Assembly (NCBI GenBank): GCA_963835525.1
Contig: CAWIFM010000008.1
Location: forward strand, 434,001-498,000
DNA length: 64,000 nucleotides
From: DASSUW01 sp963835525
Lineage (GTDB): Bacteria > Actinomycetota > Thermoleophilia > Solirubrobacterales > Solirubrobacteraceae
Direction: 5' to 3'
Shown: piece by piece, positions 54,560 through 61,317 of the stretch
Layout: each line of letters opens with the position of its first letter
How positions within the stretch are numbered: the first letter of the stretch is position 1
Program-made: the position numbers and the translations under genes
The notes under the pieces: model-generated
What the model was told of the DNA's origin: nothing
The model's input: only the letters and a program-made list of their open reading frames with translations
The model's database searches: none

Positions 54560-55233
54560 CGCGGATCGTCGACCTGACTCTGGTGATCGGCGAGGAGACC
54601 CTGAGCCCGCCGTCCGTGAACAAGCAGCTGCAGCTCACCAGCCACCACCGCGGCCCCGGCTTCTGGCAGGCGAGTGAGATCAACATGCTGCTGCACACCG
54701 GCTCGCACGTGGACTTCGGCCGCCACTGCGCAGAGGACGGGGAGACCGCCGCCGACGTGTCCCTGGACCGCACCTGCGGCCAGGCGATCGTGATCGACCT
54801 CACCTTCCTCGGCGAGGACGAGCCGATCACCGTCGAGCTGCTCGAGCAGCACGCGCCGCCGATACAGAACGGCGACGTCGCGCTCTGCCGTACCGACTGG
54901 ACCGAGAAGGCCTGGGGCCGCTTCCCGGACTACTACATGCGCTCGCCCTACTGCGAGCCCGAGGCGGCCGGCTGGCTCGTGGACCAGGGAGCCAAGGTCG
55001 TCGGCTTCGACTGCTTCAGCGAGCGAAGCGCCCGCGAGCCCGACTTCACGTCCGAGGACTTCGTCGTCCACAAGGCGATCCTCGACCGCGGCGCGATCCT
55101 CATCCAGCAGCTCACCGGGCTCAGCCAGCTGCCGGTCGGCAGGCGCGTGCCGTTCTTCGCAGGCTTCGTCCCGATCCGCGGGGCGGAAGGGTCTCCCGGG
55201 CGGATGTTCGCCCTGATCGAGGAGGAGGAATGA
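54556..55233 (+). CDS. Cyclase-family hydrolase (PF04199, kynurenine formamidase-like)
   Basis: 225 residues. Metal motif LHTGSHVDFGRHCAED matches the HTGTHxDxPxH signature of this family, with further His/Asp in RTDWTEKAW. Related enzymes hydrolyse N-formyl-kynurenine, isatin or amide rings and open cyclic amides. Sits second in the molybdenum hydroxylase operon, so it probably opens a ring or amide product of the hydroxylase. Overlaps regulator and FAD subunit by ATGA at both ends. Confidence 0.85.
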   Translation: MTRIVDLTLVIGEETLSPPSVNKQLQLTSHHRGPGFWQASEINMLLHTGSHVDFGRHCAEDGETAADVSLDRTCGQAIVIDLTFLGEDEPITVELLEQHAPPIQNGDVALCRTDWTEKAWGRFPDYYMRSPYCEPEAAGWLVDQGAKVVGFDCFSERSAREPDFTSEDFVVHKAILDRGAILIQQLTGLSQLPVGRRVPFFAGFVPIRGAEGSPGRMFALIEEEE

Positions 55234-55940
55234 TCACCCAGTACCTGCTCCCCGACTCCGCCGAGCAGGCGGTCGCGGAGCTGGCGCCCGGCGCCGCGGT
55301 GATGGGCGGCGGCACCACCGTGATGCCCGCCGCGCATGCCGGCGCGCTCGACGCCGAGCGCGTCATCGGCCTCGCCCGCGCCGGACTGACCGGCATCGAG
55401 CGTGAGAACGGCCGCACCACCATCGGCGCCATGACGCCGCTCGGCGAAGTCGCCGGGCTCGAGGGCGCCGTCGGCCTGGCGGCAGCCGCCGTCGGCGGCC
55501 CCGCGCTGCGCAACATGGCCACGATCGGCGGCAACCTGCTGGTCGGCGCGCCCTACGGCGACGTCGGCGTCGCGCTGCTCGCGCTCGACGCGGAGGTCCG
55601 GCTCACCAGCCGGACGATCCCGCTCGAACAGCTCTGGACCTCGTTCGAGCCCGGCAGCGAGATCATCACGGCGGTCGCCTTCCACGACGATCCCGCCAGC
55701 GTCTTCCTGCGCTTCGCCCGCCGCGCCGCCAACTCGCCCGCCGTCGTTTCCGTCGCAGTGAGCCGCGGCCGCGTCGCCCTCGGCGGCGTGGCGCCCCACC
55801 CGGTCCTCTCGGTCGCCGATCCCGTCAAGGCGGCGCAGGACATCGACCCGCCGAGCGACGCGATCGCCAGCGCCTGGTACCGCCGCCGCATGACCGAGCT
55901 GTTCGTCCGCCGAGCCCTGGAGGCCACCGATGCCGTCTGA
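55230..55940 (+). CDS. Molybdenum hydroxylase FAD-binding subunit (CoxM-type)
   Basis: 236 residues, shorter than the usual 280-300. FAD motifs VMGGGTTVMPA and MATIGGNLLVGAPYGD (TIGGN) are present. The C-terminal CO_deh_flav_C domain is compact (FLRFARRAANSPAVVSVAVS). It passes electrons from the 2Fe-2S subunit to the external acceptor through FAD. Overlaps the 2Fe-2S gene by 11 bp. Confidence 0.9.
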   Translation: MITQYLLPDSAEQAVAELAPGAAVMGGGTTVMPAAHAGALDAERVIGLARAGLTGIERENGRTTIGAMTPLGEVAGLEGAVGLAAAAVGGPALRNMATIGGNLLVGAPYGDVGVALLALDAEVRLTSRTIPLEQLWTSFEPGSEIITAVAFHDDPASVFLRFARRAANSPAVVSVAVSRGRVALGGVAPHPVLSVADPVKAAQDIDPPSDAIASAWYRRRMTELFVRRALEATDAV

Positions 55941-56379
55941 GGTCTTCGAGTTCGAGCTCAACGGCCGCGCCACCGAGGTGATGGCCGGCCCGCTCGCCTC
56001 GCTCAACCACGTGCTGCGCGAGCAGCTCCAGCTCAAGGCCACCAAGGCCGGCTGCCGCCAGGGCGGCTGCGGCAGCTGCACGGTGATGGTCGACGGCGAG
56101 CCGGTGCTCTCGTGCCTGCTGCCGGTCGCCAACGTCCACGGCCGCAGCGTCACCACGCTCGAGGGCTGGCACGAGGACCCGCTGCAGCGCGTCTTCCACG
56201 AGCGCTTCGCCGTCCAGTGCGGCTACTGCGCCCCAGGCATGCTCATCAGCGCCCGCGCGCTGCTCGACCGCAACCCGAGCCCCTCCCGCGAGGAGATCGC
56301 CGAGGCGATCGCCGGCAACGTCTGCCGCTGTACCGGCTACGAGTCGATCATCGACGCGATCGCGGAGGCCGCGGCATGA
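55930..56379 (+). CDS. Molybdenum hydroxylase 2Fe-2S subunit (CoxS-type)
   Basis: 149 residues. Plant-ferredoxin cluster cysteines in GCRQGGCGSCTVMVDGEPVLSC and second-domain cysteines in QCGYCAPGM and CRCTGYESI are all present, giving two 2Fe-2S clusters. They carry electrons from the molybdenum site to FAD. Start overlaps the FAD subunit; stop overlaps the next gene by ATGA. Confidence 0.95.
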   Translation: MPSEVFEFELNGRATEVMAGPLASLNHVLREQLQLKATKAGCRQGGCGSCTVMVDGEPVLSCLLPVANVHGRSVTTLEGWHEDPLQRVFHERFAVQCGYCAPGMLISARALLDRNPSPSREEIAEAIAGNVCRCTGYESIIDAIAEAAA

Positions 56380-57677
56380 GCGCCACCAGCCAGCAGCCGT
56401 TCCACGTCATCGGCCGCGACGTCGCGCGCCGCGACGGGATGGGCCACGTCACCGGCACCACCGAGTACGTCGACGACATCCGCTACCCCGGGATGCTCCA
56501 CCTCAAGATGGTCCGCAACCCGCTGGTCCACGCCCGCATCAAGGGCATCGACCTCAGCGAGGCGGAGCAGGTCCCCGGCTTCGTCACCGCGCTGACCGCC
56601 GCGGATGTCCCGAAGAACGTCTACACGATCCTCTGCCTGATCGGGGTCGAGCCGGACGAGGAGCAGGTGCTCGCGGCCGAGCGCGTCCGCTATCGCGGCG
56701 AGCCGATCGTGGCCATCGTGGCCGAGAGCGAGGAGGCGGCCAACGAGGCGGTCAAGCGCACGAAGCTCGACCTCGAGGAGCTGCCCGCCGTCTTCGACGT
56801 CGAGGAGGCACTCAAGCCCGACGCCCCGCGCGTCACCCACTGGGACACCAACCACTTCTGGTACGAGGGCCACCACTGCCGGCGCATCCGCTACGGCGAC
56901 GCGGCCGCGGCTCGCGCGACCGCCGACCACGTGATCGAGGGCACCTACCAGACGAGCCCCACCGAGCACGCGCCGACGGAGACCACCGGCTGCATCGCCA
57001 AGCCCGAGGCCGACGGCCGCATCACCGTCCACACCAACACGCAGGCGCTCTACTTCTCGCTGGACAACACGGCGCTCATCCTGCAGGTCGAGCCGGGCCG
57101 GCTGCACTTCATGGGCGGCACGGTGGGCGGCGGGTTCGGCGGCAAGGTCGACGTCATCACCGAGCCGATCGCCTGCCTCGCCGCGCTCAAGACCGGCAAG
57201 CCGGTCCGCTACGTCTACACGCGCGAGGAGGAGATGCGCGTGAGCTCCACCCGCTCCGGCAACCGGATCAAGATCGTCGACGGCGTCATGAACGATGGCC
57301 GCATCGTCTCGCGCGAGGTCGCCAGCTACCACGACGCCGGCGCCTACTCCCGCCACAGTCCGTACGGCGCCACGAAGCACGCGGCCAACGCCGCCGGCCC
57401 GTACACGATCCCCAACGTGTCGATCGACGTGCACTGCGTGTACACCAACCGCCAGCCGTCGAGCGCGTTCCGCGGCTTCGGCGTGACCGAGGCGTCGTTC
57501 GCCACCGAGATGCAGATGGATCGCATCTCGCGTGCGATCGGCGTCGACCCGTGGACGTTGCGATTGCGCAACGCCTACAAGGACGGTGACGAGCGGCCCT
57601 ATCGCAAGATCGTGGAGGACGCGACGCTGATCGAGACCATCAAAGCCGCCGCCGAGCTCGTGGGGCACGAGCTATGA
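56376..57677 (+). CDS. Molybdenum hydroxylase large subunit, N-terminal half (hammerhead plus MoCoBD_1)
   Basis: 433 residues. The a/b hammerhead domain (MGHVTGTTEYVDDIRYPGMLHLKMVRNP) and first molybdopterin-binding domain (GGTVGGGFGGKVDVITEPIACLAAL, SSAFRGFGVTEASFATEMQMD) match xanthine-dehydrogenase-type subunits. The CO-dehydrogenase loop (AYRCSFR) is absent, so CO is not the substrate. The gene stops at the boundary between the MoCoBD_1 and MoCoBD_2 domains and overlaps the next by ATGA. A natural split subunit is favoured over an error. Confidence 0.9.
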   Translation: MSATSQQPFHVIGRDVARRDGMGHVTGTTEYVDDIRYPGMLHLKMVRNPLVHARIKGIDLSEAEQVPGFVTALTAADVPKNVYTILCLIGVEPDEEQVLAAERVRYRGEPIVAIVAESEEAANEAVKRTKLDLEELPAVFDVEEALKPDAPRVTHWDTNHFWYEGHHCRRIRYGDAAAARATADHVIEGTYQTSPTEHAPTETTGCIAKPEADGRITVHTNTQALYFSLDNTALILQVEPGRLHFMGGTVGGGFGGKVDVITEPIACLAALKTGKPVRYVYTREEEMRVSSTRSGNRIKIVDGVMNDGRIVSREVASYHDAGAYSRHSPYGATKHAANAAGPYTIPNVSIDVHCVYTNRQPSSAFRGFGVTEASFATEMQMDRISRAIGVDPWTLRLRNAYKDGDERPYRKIVEDATLIETIKAAAELVGHEL

Positions 57678-58675
57678 AGCTCTACGGACGCGGCATCGCC
57701 GCCGTGAACTACCCGACCGGCATGAACCTGGGCGGCGACCCCACACAGGCGCTGGTCCACGCCACCACGGTCGGCAACTTCGTCATCACGCTCTCGAGCG
57801 TCGACCTCGGCCAGGGCCTGAAGACCGTGCTGGCGCAGATCGGGGCCGAGGCACTCGGCGTCCCGTTCGAGACCGTGCGCGTCGACACCGGCGACACCGA
57901 CACCGGCCCGCACTGCATGGGCACGTTCGCGAGCCGCGCGACCCATCGCGCCGGCAACGCCATCATGCGCGCCGCCGACGAGGCCAAGCAGGTCCTGCTC
58001 GAGGTGGCGGCCGAGGAGATGGAGGCCTCGCCCGACGACCTCGAGACCGACGGCGAGGGCAACGTCCGCGTGATCGGCTCGCCCGGCTCCTCGATGACGG
58101 TGATGGACGTCGCCCTGGCCGCGCACTTCAAGCACGGCAAGACGATCTCCGGGCGCGGCATGTACATGAAGCCGAAGAGCGAGGTCGTGCCCGAGACGGG
58201 CGAGATGGACCCCGACTCGACCGAGGCGCACGCGTGCACGGTGGCCGACGTCGAGGTCGACACCGAGACCGGCGTCGTCCGCGTGCTCAAGCTCTCGAGC
58301 GCGTACGAGATCGGCTGCGCGATCAACCCCGCGCTCGTGCAGGGCCAGATCCGCGGCGGCGCCTGGATGGGGATGTCGCACTGCCTGTACGAGACGACCG
58401 CGCCGTACTACCCCGAGATCGACCACGCGCCGGGCGACTTCTCCACGTACCTGATGCCCGGTCCGCTCGACCTCCCCGAGATCGAGGCCGTCGTGCTCGA
58501 GATGCCGTCGAGCAACGGTCCCTACGGCATGAAGGGCGTGGGGGAGATGACCGCCAACCCGCCGATCCCGGCGATCGCCAACGCGGTCACCGACGCGATC
58601 GGCGTGCAGATCTGCGACCTGCCGATCACGCCCGAGAAGGTGCTCCGGGCCCTGGAATCCAAGGAGGCTGCGTAG
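57674..58675 (+). CDS. Molybdenum hydroxylase large subunit, C-terminal half (MoCoBD_2)
   Basis: 333 residues. MoCoBD_2 motifs: VDLGQGLKTVLAQIGAEALGVP, GTFASRATHRAGNAI, SSAYEIGCAINPALVQGQIRGG and YGMKGVGEMTANPPIPAIANAV, where the Glu of VGE is the catalytic base in this family. MKLYGRGIAAVNYPTG opens with the segment that normally lies mid-subunit. Together with the N-terminal half it should rebuild a full molybdenum active site for hydroxylation of an N-heterocycle, aldehyde or similar. Confidence 0.9.
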   Translation: MKLYGRGIAAVNYPTGMNLGGDPTQALVHATTVGNFVITLSSVDLGQGLKTVLAQIGAEALGVPFETVRVDTGDTDTGPHCMGTFASRATHRAGNAIMRAADEAKQVLLEVAAEEMEASPDDLETDGEGNVRVIGSPGSSMTVMDVALAAHFKHGKTISGRGMYMKPKSEVVPETGEMDPDSTEAHACTVADVEVDTETGVVRVLKLSSAYEIGCAINPALVQGQIRGGAWMGMSHCLYETTAPYYPEIDHAPGDFSTYLMPGPLDLPEIEAVVLEMPSSNGPYGMKGVGEMTANPPIPAIANAVTDAIGVQICDLPITPEKVLRALESKEAA

Positions 58676-58983
58676 TGCTCAAGGTGTTCTCGCTGATCAA
58701 GCGCCGTGAGGACCTGTCGCTCGACGAGTTCCGCGAGTGGGTGTTCGAGAAGCACGCCCCGATGGGCAAGGAGCTGCCGGGCCTGCGCGAGTACCACGTG
58801 TCCGTGGTCGAGCAGGACGATCCCGACCTTCCGTACCACGCGGTGACGGAGCTCTTCTTCGACGACGAGGACGCCTTCAAGGCCGCCTTCGCATCCGACG
58901 CCGGCCGCGCGGCGGGCGACGACGTGGCGCGCCACGCGGCCGGCCGGGTGCGGCTGCTGACCCGTTCGGAGCGGGTGATCTGA
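58675..58983 (+). CDS. EthD-domain protein
   Basis: 102 residues: KVFSLIKRREDLSLDEFREWVFEKHAPMGKELPGLREYHV is the EthD dimeric alpha/beta-barrel pattern, found in proteins linked to ether and aromatic degradation. The role is uncertain; small enzymes of this fold can act as lactonases or monooxygenases. GTG 58675 overlaps the previous stop by one base (TAGTG), with AAGGAGG ribosome site just upstream. Last gene of the operon. Its 3' end is antisense to the extension of the second RAYT. Confidence 0.85.
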   Translation: MLKVFSLIKRREDLSLDEFREWVFEKHAPMGKELPGLREYHVSVVEQDDPDLPYHAVTELFFDDEDAFKAAFASDAGRAAGDDVARHAAGRVRLLTRSERVI

Positions 58984-59512
58984 CGAAGTCCAGGTACCGC
59001 GCCCTCGGCTCTCCGCCGTCAGCGCCGAAGTAGCCGAGCAGTCGCGGCACGTCCAACCAGCCCGGGGCCATGTCGCCGGCGACGGCGGCATGGCTGCTCC
59101 ACGGCCACTGGCATGCGTCCTCACACAATGCAGCTTCGACCGGGTTGAGCGCGATGTAGCGCGCCACCGCCAACAGCTGGCGGTCGGTCCGTACGATCGT
59201 CGCGCCGTACCTCCCCTGGAAGACGTGACCGGCGTGCCCGTGCCGCTTGTTGAACGCCTGGGCGTGCAGCCCGTGCAGGCGGTGCATGCCCGCCGCGAGA
59301 TTCGGCTCGGGCGTTTCCACGAGCAGGTGCACGTGGTTCTTCATCAGGCAGTACGCGAGGCACCGCCAGCCGTGGCGCACGACGACCTGTTCCAGCAGCA
59401 GCAGGTAGGAACGCCGATCGACGTCGTCGACGTAGATCGCGTGCTTGCGGACGCCGCGAGCGAACACATGCACGACGGCGCCGGGGAACTCTTCGCGAGG
59501 CTTGCGAGCCAC
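58877..59512 (-). CDS. REP-associated tyrosine transposase (RAYT2) with read-through C-terminus
   Basis: HUH motif LMKNHVHLLVETPEPNL and tyrosine helix LLAVARYIALNPVEA. Around 55% identical by eye to RAYT1 over 178 residues (VARKPREEF start, GTG 59512; the frame is also open from TTG 59521). RAYT1 stops after YTEFVA; here YLDFV continues with 36 basic residues (VRSPAPNGS ... RRRMRRRP) that lie antisense to the EthD gene. The natural end of the gene is thus at about 58984, next to the EthD stop, and the original stop codon is lost. Confidence 0.85.
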   Translation of the reverse strand: MARKPREEFPGAVVHVFARGVRKHAIYVDDVDRRSYLLLLEQVVVRHGWRCLAYCLMKNHVHLLVETPEPNLAAGMHRLHGLHAQAFNKRHGHAGHVFQGRYGATIVRTDRQLLAVARYIALNPVEAALCEDACQWPWSSHAAVAGDMAPGWLDVPRLLGYFGADGGEPRARYLDFVRSPAPNGSAAAPGRPRGAPRRRPPRGRRRMRRRP

Positions 59513-59548
59513 ACCACCCAATAGCCGCTTCCCGCCACATTTCGCCCC

Positions 59549-59603
59549 TAAGGGGGCCAGGCCCCCTTACTACTCCGCGGCGTAAGGGGGCCAGGCCCCC
59601 TTA
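59549..59603. repeat. REP-like palindrome pair upstream of RAYT2
   Basis: TAAGGGGGCCAGGCCCCCTTA occurs at 59549-59569 and 59583-59603 in direct orientation, 13 nt apart. The core GGGCCAGGCCC differs from the GTCTGAC core of RAYT1. The pair lies 37 nt upstream of the RAYT2 start, the same side as for RAYT1. Confidence 0.8.
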
Positions 59604-59650
59604 GTTGGGGTGTGGTCTAGATTCCGGTCCGGTCGGGTAGCTCGTGTGGC

Positions 59651-60097
59651 GTGAAAACCGGCCTCGCGCTGCTCGCCATCTGCGTTCTCATCGTCGGGTG
59701 TGGTTCCGACGATGCCGAGCCCGAGGCGAAGGCGGAGTCGCAGGCCACGCCGGAGCGCTCGGCCGACGAGCAGGCCGCGGCCGACATGGCGCTGCGCTAT
59801 CTCGATGCCGTGGTCGAGCACGACTGGGAGGCGGCGTGCGAGACGCGCAGCCCGGACGAGCGCAAGGAGTTCGCGCGCATGGCCGGCTCGTGCGAGCGGA
59901 TGTACAAGGTGCTCTTCGAGGACAAGCCGACCGACCTGTTCGACGGCAGCGAGGCCGGCGAAGTCAGGATCGAGGGCGACGTCGCGGGCGTCGACATCCA
60001 CCAGAGCGGCCAGAAGGAGCCCGCCACGACGCTGGCCGTCGTGCGCACCGACGGCGGCTGGTACCTCGAGGACGTGCCCGACGCCAAGACGCCCTAG
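59651..60097 (+). CDS. Small secreted lipoprotein of unknown function
   Basis: 148 residues. GTG 59651 starts a lipobox sequence (ALLAICVLIVGCGSDDAEPE), then an acidic linker (AESQATPERSADEQAAADM) and a cystatin/NTF2-like alpha+beta domain (ALRYLDAVVEHDWEAACETRS, VRTDGGWYLEDVPD). NTF2-like lipoproteins are common and of varied use. The stop TAG (60095-60097) is also the left target duplication of the IS481-type element, so insertion left the reading frame intact. Confidence 0.8.
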   Translation: MKTGLALLAICVLIVGCGSDDAEPEAKAESQATPERSADEQAAADMALRYLDAVVEHDWEAACETRSPDERKEFARMAGSCERMYKVLFEDKPTDLFDGSEAGEVRIEGDVAGVDIHQSGQKEPATTLAVVRTDGGWYLEDVPDAKTP

Positions 60098-60098
60098 A

Positions 60099-61150
60099 TG
60101 TAGTTCCTGAGGAGGTTGTTCATCCGGGCCTCCTTGGAGGCTGGTGGTTGTCGAAGCCCCAGTCCCAAGGAGGACACCGGATGAAGTTGCACGCTAACGC
60201 GGCCCTGTCATTGACGCAGCGGCGTCGGATGGTGCTCAGGGTGCTCGAGCAGGGCTGGTCGATCAAGGCCGCTGCGGCGGCGGCAGAAACCAGCGAAAGA
60301 ACGTGTGGGAAGTGGGTGGCTCGCTACCGGACTGCCCGAGAGTTCGGTTTGCTGGATCGCAGCAGCGCTCCGCGCCAGGTCGCCAATCGCACCGACGAGC
60401 AGCGGATCGAAGCGATCGCTGCGCTGCGGCGCCTGCGGTTCACGGGCCCGGAGATCGCCGAGCTGCTCGGCATGGCGCTCTCGACGGTGTCGGGAATCCT
60501 GACCAGGATCGGGATGGGCCGCCTGGGCCGGCTCGGGCTCGAGCCGGCCGAGCGCTACGAACGCGAGCGGCCGGGCGAGCTGATCCACATCGACATCAAA
60601 AAGCTCGGGCGCATCCAGGGCGGCGCCGGCAAACGCGTCCGTGACGGGCTGCGCCAGCACTACAACCCGCGCCCGACTGACGCGCTCGGCAAGCGCCGCA
60701 ACACGGTCGGCTACGACTACGTGCACATCGCCATCGATGACTGCACCCGGCTGGCCTACGCCGAAGTGCTCACGGACGAGAAGGCCAGCACCGCCGTCGC
60801 CTTCCTGGGCCGCGCGATCGCCTTCTACGCCCGTCACGGGATCATCGTCGAGCGCGTGATGACCGACAACGGCAGCGCCTACCGCTCCGCCATCCACGCC
60901 CTGGCCTGCCGCGCGCTCGGCCTGCGACATGTCCGCACCCGCGCCTACCGGCCCCAGACCAACGGCAAGGCCGAGCGCTTCATCCGCACCATGCTCGCCG
61001 GCTGGGCCTACGGCGCGATCTACGGCTCAAGCCGAGAACGCACCGCAGCCCTTGACGGCTGGCTCTACCACTACAACCATCACCGCAGACACAGAGCCAT
61101 CGGCCGCCAACCACCCATCACGCGACTGAACAACCTGCTCGGGTCCTACA
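60099..61150 (+). mobile_element. IS481-family insertion sequence, complete with 24-bp imperfect ends
   Basis: 1,052 bp. Left end 60099-60122 starts TGTAGTTCCTGAGGAGGTTG; right end 61127-61150 (its reverse complement starts TGTAGGACCCGAGCAGGTTG). The 24-bp ends match in 20 positions. Both sides carry the same 6-bp CCTAGA (60093-60098 and 61151-61156), which fits the NCTAGN target of IS481. Clean ends and an intact transposase suggest a recent insertion. Confidence 0.88.
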
Positions 61151-61155
61151 CCTAG
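60181..61155 (+). CDS. IS481-family transposase
   Basis: 324 residues. Two N-terminal helix-turn-helix units (EQGWSIKAAAAAAETSERTCGKWV) and an rve-type DDE core: HIDIKKLG (first Asp), MTDNGSAY (second Asp), NGKAERFIRTMLAGWAYG (Glu). The reading frame crosses the right end and ends in the TAG of the target duplication at 61153-61155, so insertion in a CTAG target supplies the stop. ATG 60181 has AAGGAGG about 10 nt upstream. Confidence 0.92.
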   Translation: MKLHANAALSLTQRRRMVLRVLEQGWSIKAAAAAAETSERTCGKWVARYRTAREFGLLDRSSAPRQVANRTDEQRIEAIAALRRLRFTGPEIAELLGMALSTVSGILTRIGMGRLGRLGLEPAERYERERPGELIHIDIKKLGRIQGGAGKRVRDGLRQHYNPRPTDALGKRRNTVGYDYVHIAIDDCTRLAYAEVLTDEKASTAVAFLGRAIAFYARHGIIVERVMTDNGSAYRSAIHALACRALGLRHVRTRAYRPQTNGKAERFIRTMLAGWAYGAIYGSSRERTAALDGWLYHYNHHRRHRAIGRQPPITRLNNLLGSYT

Positions 61156-61317
61156 AGCGTCTTCTCGAAGCCGAGAATGTCCCCCGGCGCTGAGGAGCGG
61201 CGCGACGTGGGGGAGGTACGCCCGCCACAGCCCCGCCTCGCTTCGCGCATACGCGTGGTTGATCAGTGAGACGAGCTCGGCGACCAAGGCCTCGTCGTGC
61301 GCGACGACGACATCCAC
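61152..61317 (-). pseudogene. Remnant of a GNAT acetyltransferase
   Basis: GTG 61317 opens DVVVAHDEALVAELVSLINHAYARSEAGLWRAYLP, a typical GNAT N-terminus (helix alpha-1 LINxAYxxxEAGLW). Then about 80-90 residues of the usual core, including the acetyl-CoA site, are missing. A second frame ends DILGFEKTL, a typical GNAT C-terminus, and its TAG stop is at 61152-61154. So an internal deletion has joined the two ends out of frame. Its 5' end overlaps the end of the PfkB gene. Before the IS inserted, its stop and the lipoprotein stop shared the same CTAG. Confidence 0.6.

Larger units (their letters stand above)
60093..61156. repeat. 6-bp CCTAGA target-site duplication flanking the IS481 element
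   Basis: CCTAGA at 60093-60098 precedes the left end and is repeated at 61151-61156 after the right end. The left copy holds the lipoprotein stop codon; the right copy holds the TAG used by the transposase gene itself. Confidence 0.85.

Noticed and set aside
56376..58675. Carbon monoxide dehydrogenase
   Set aside because: The CoxL active-site loop AYRCSFR is absent; SSAFRGFG is of the xanthine dehydrogenase type.
53312..59512. A true composite transposon
   Set aside because: RAYTs are not known to move flanking DNA, the palindromes at the two ends differ, and no target duplication was seen around the block.
61027..61317. A 96-residue minus-strand gene running into the IS element
   Set aside because: Only its first 40 or so residues look like GNAT; the rest is antisense IS sequence, so it is a remnant.
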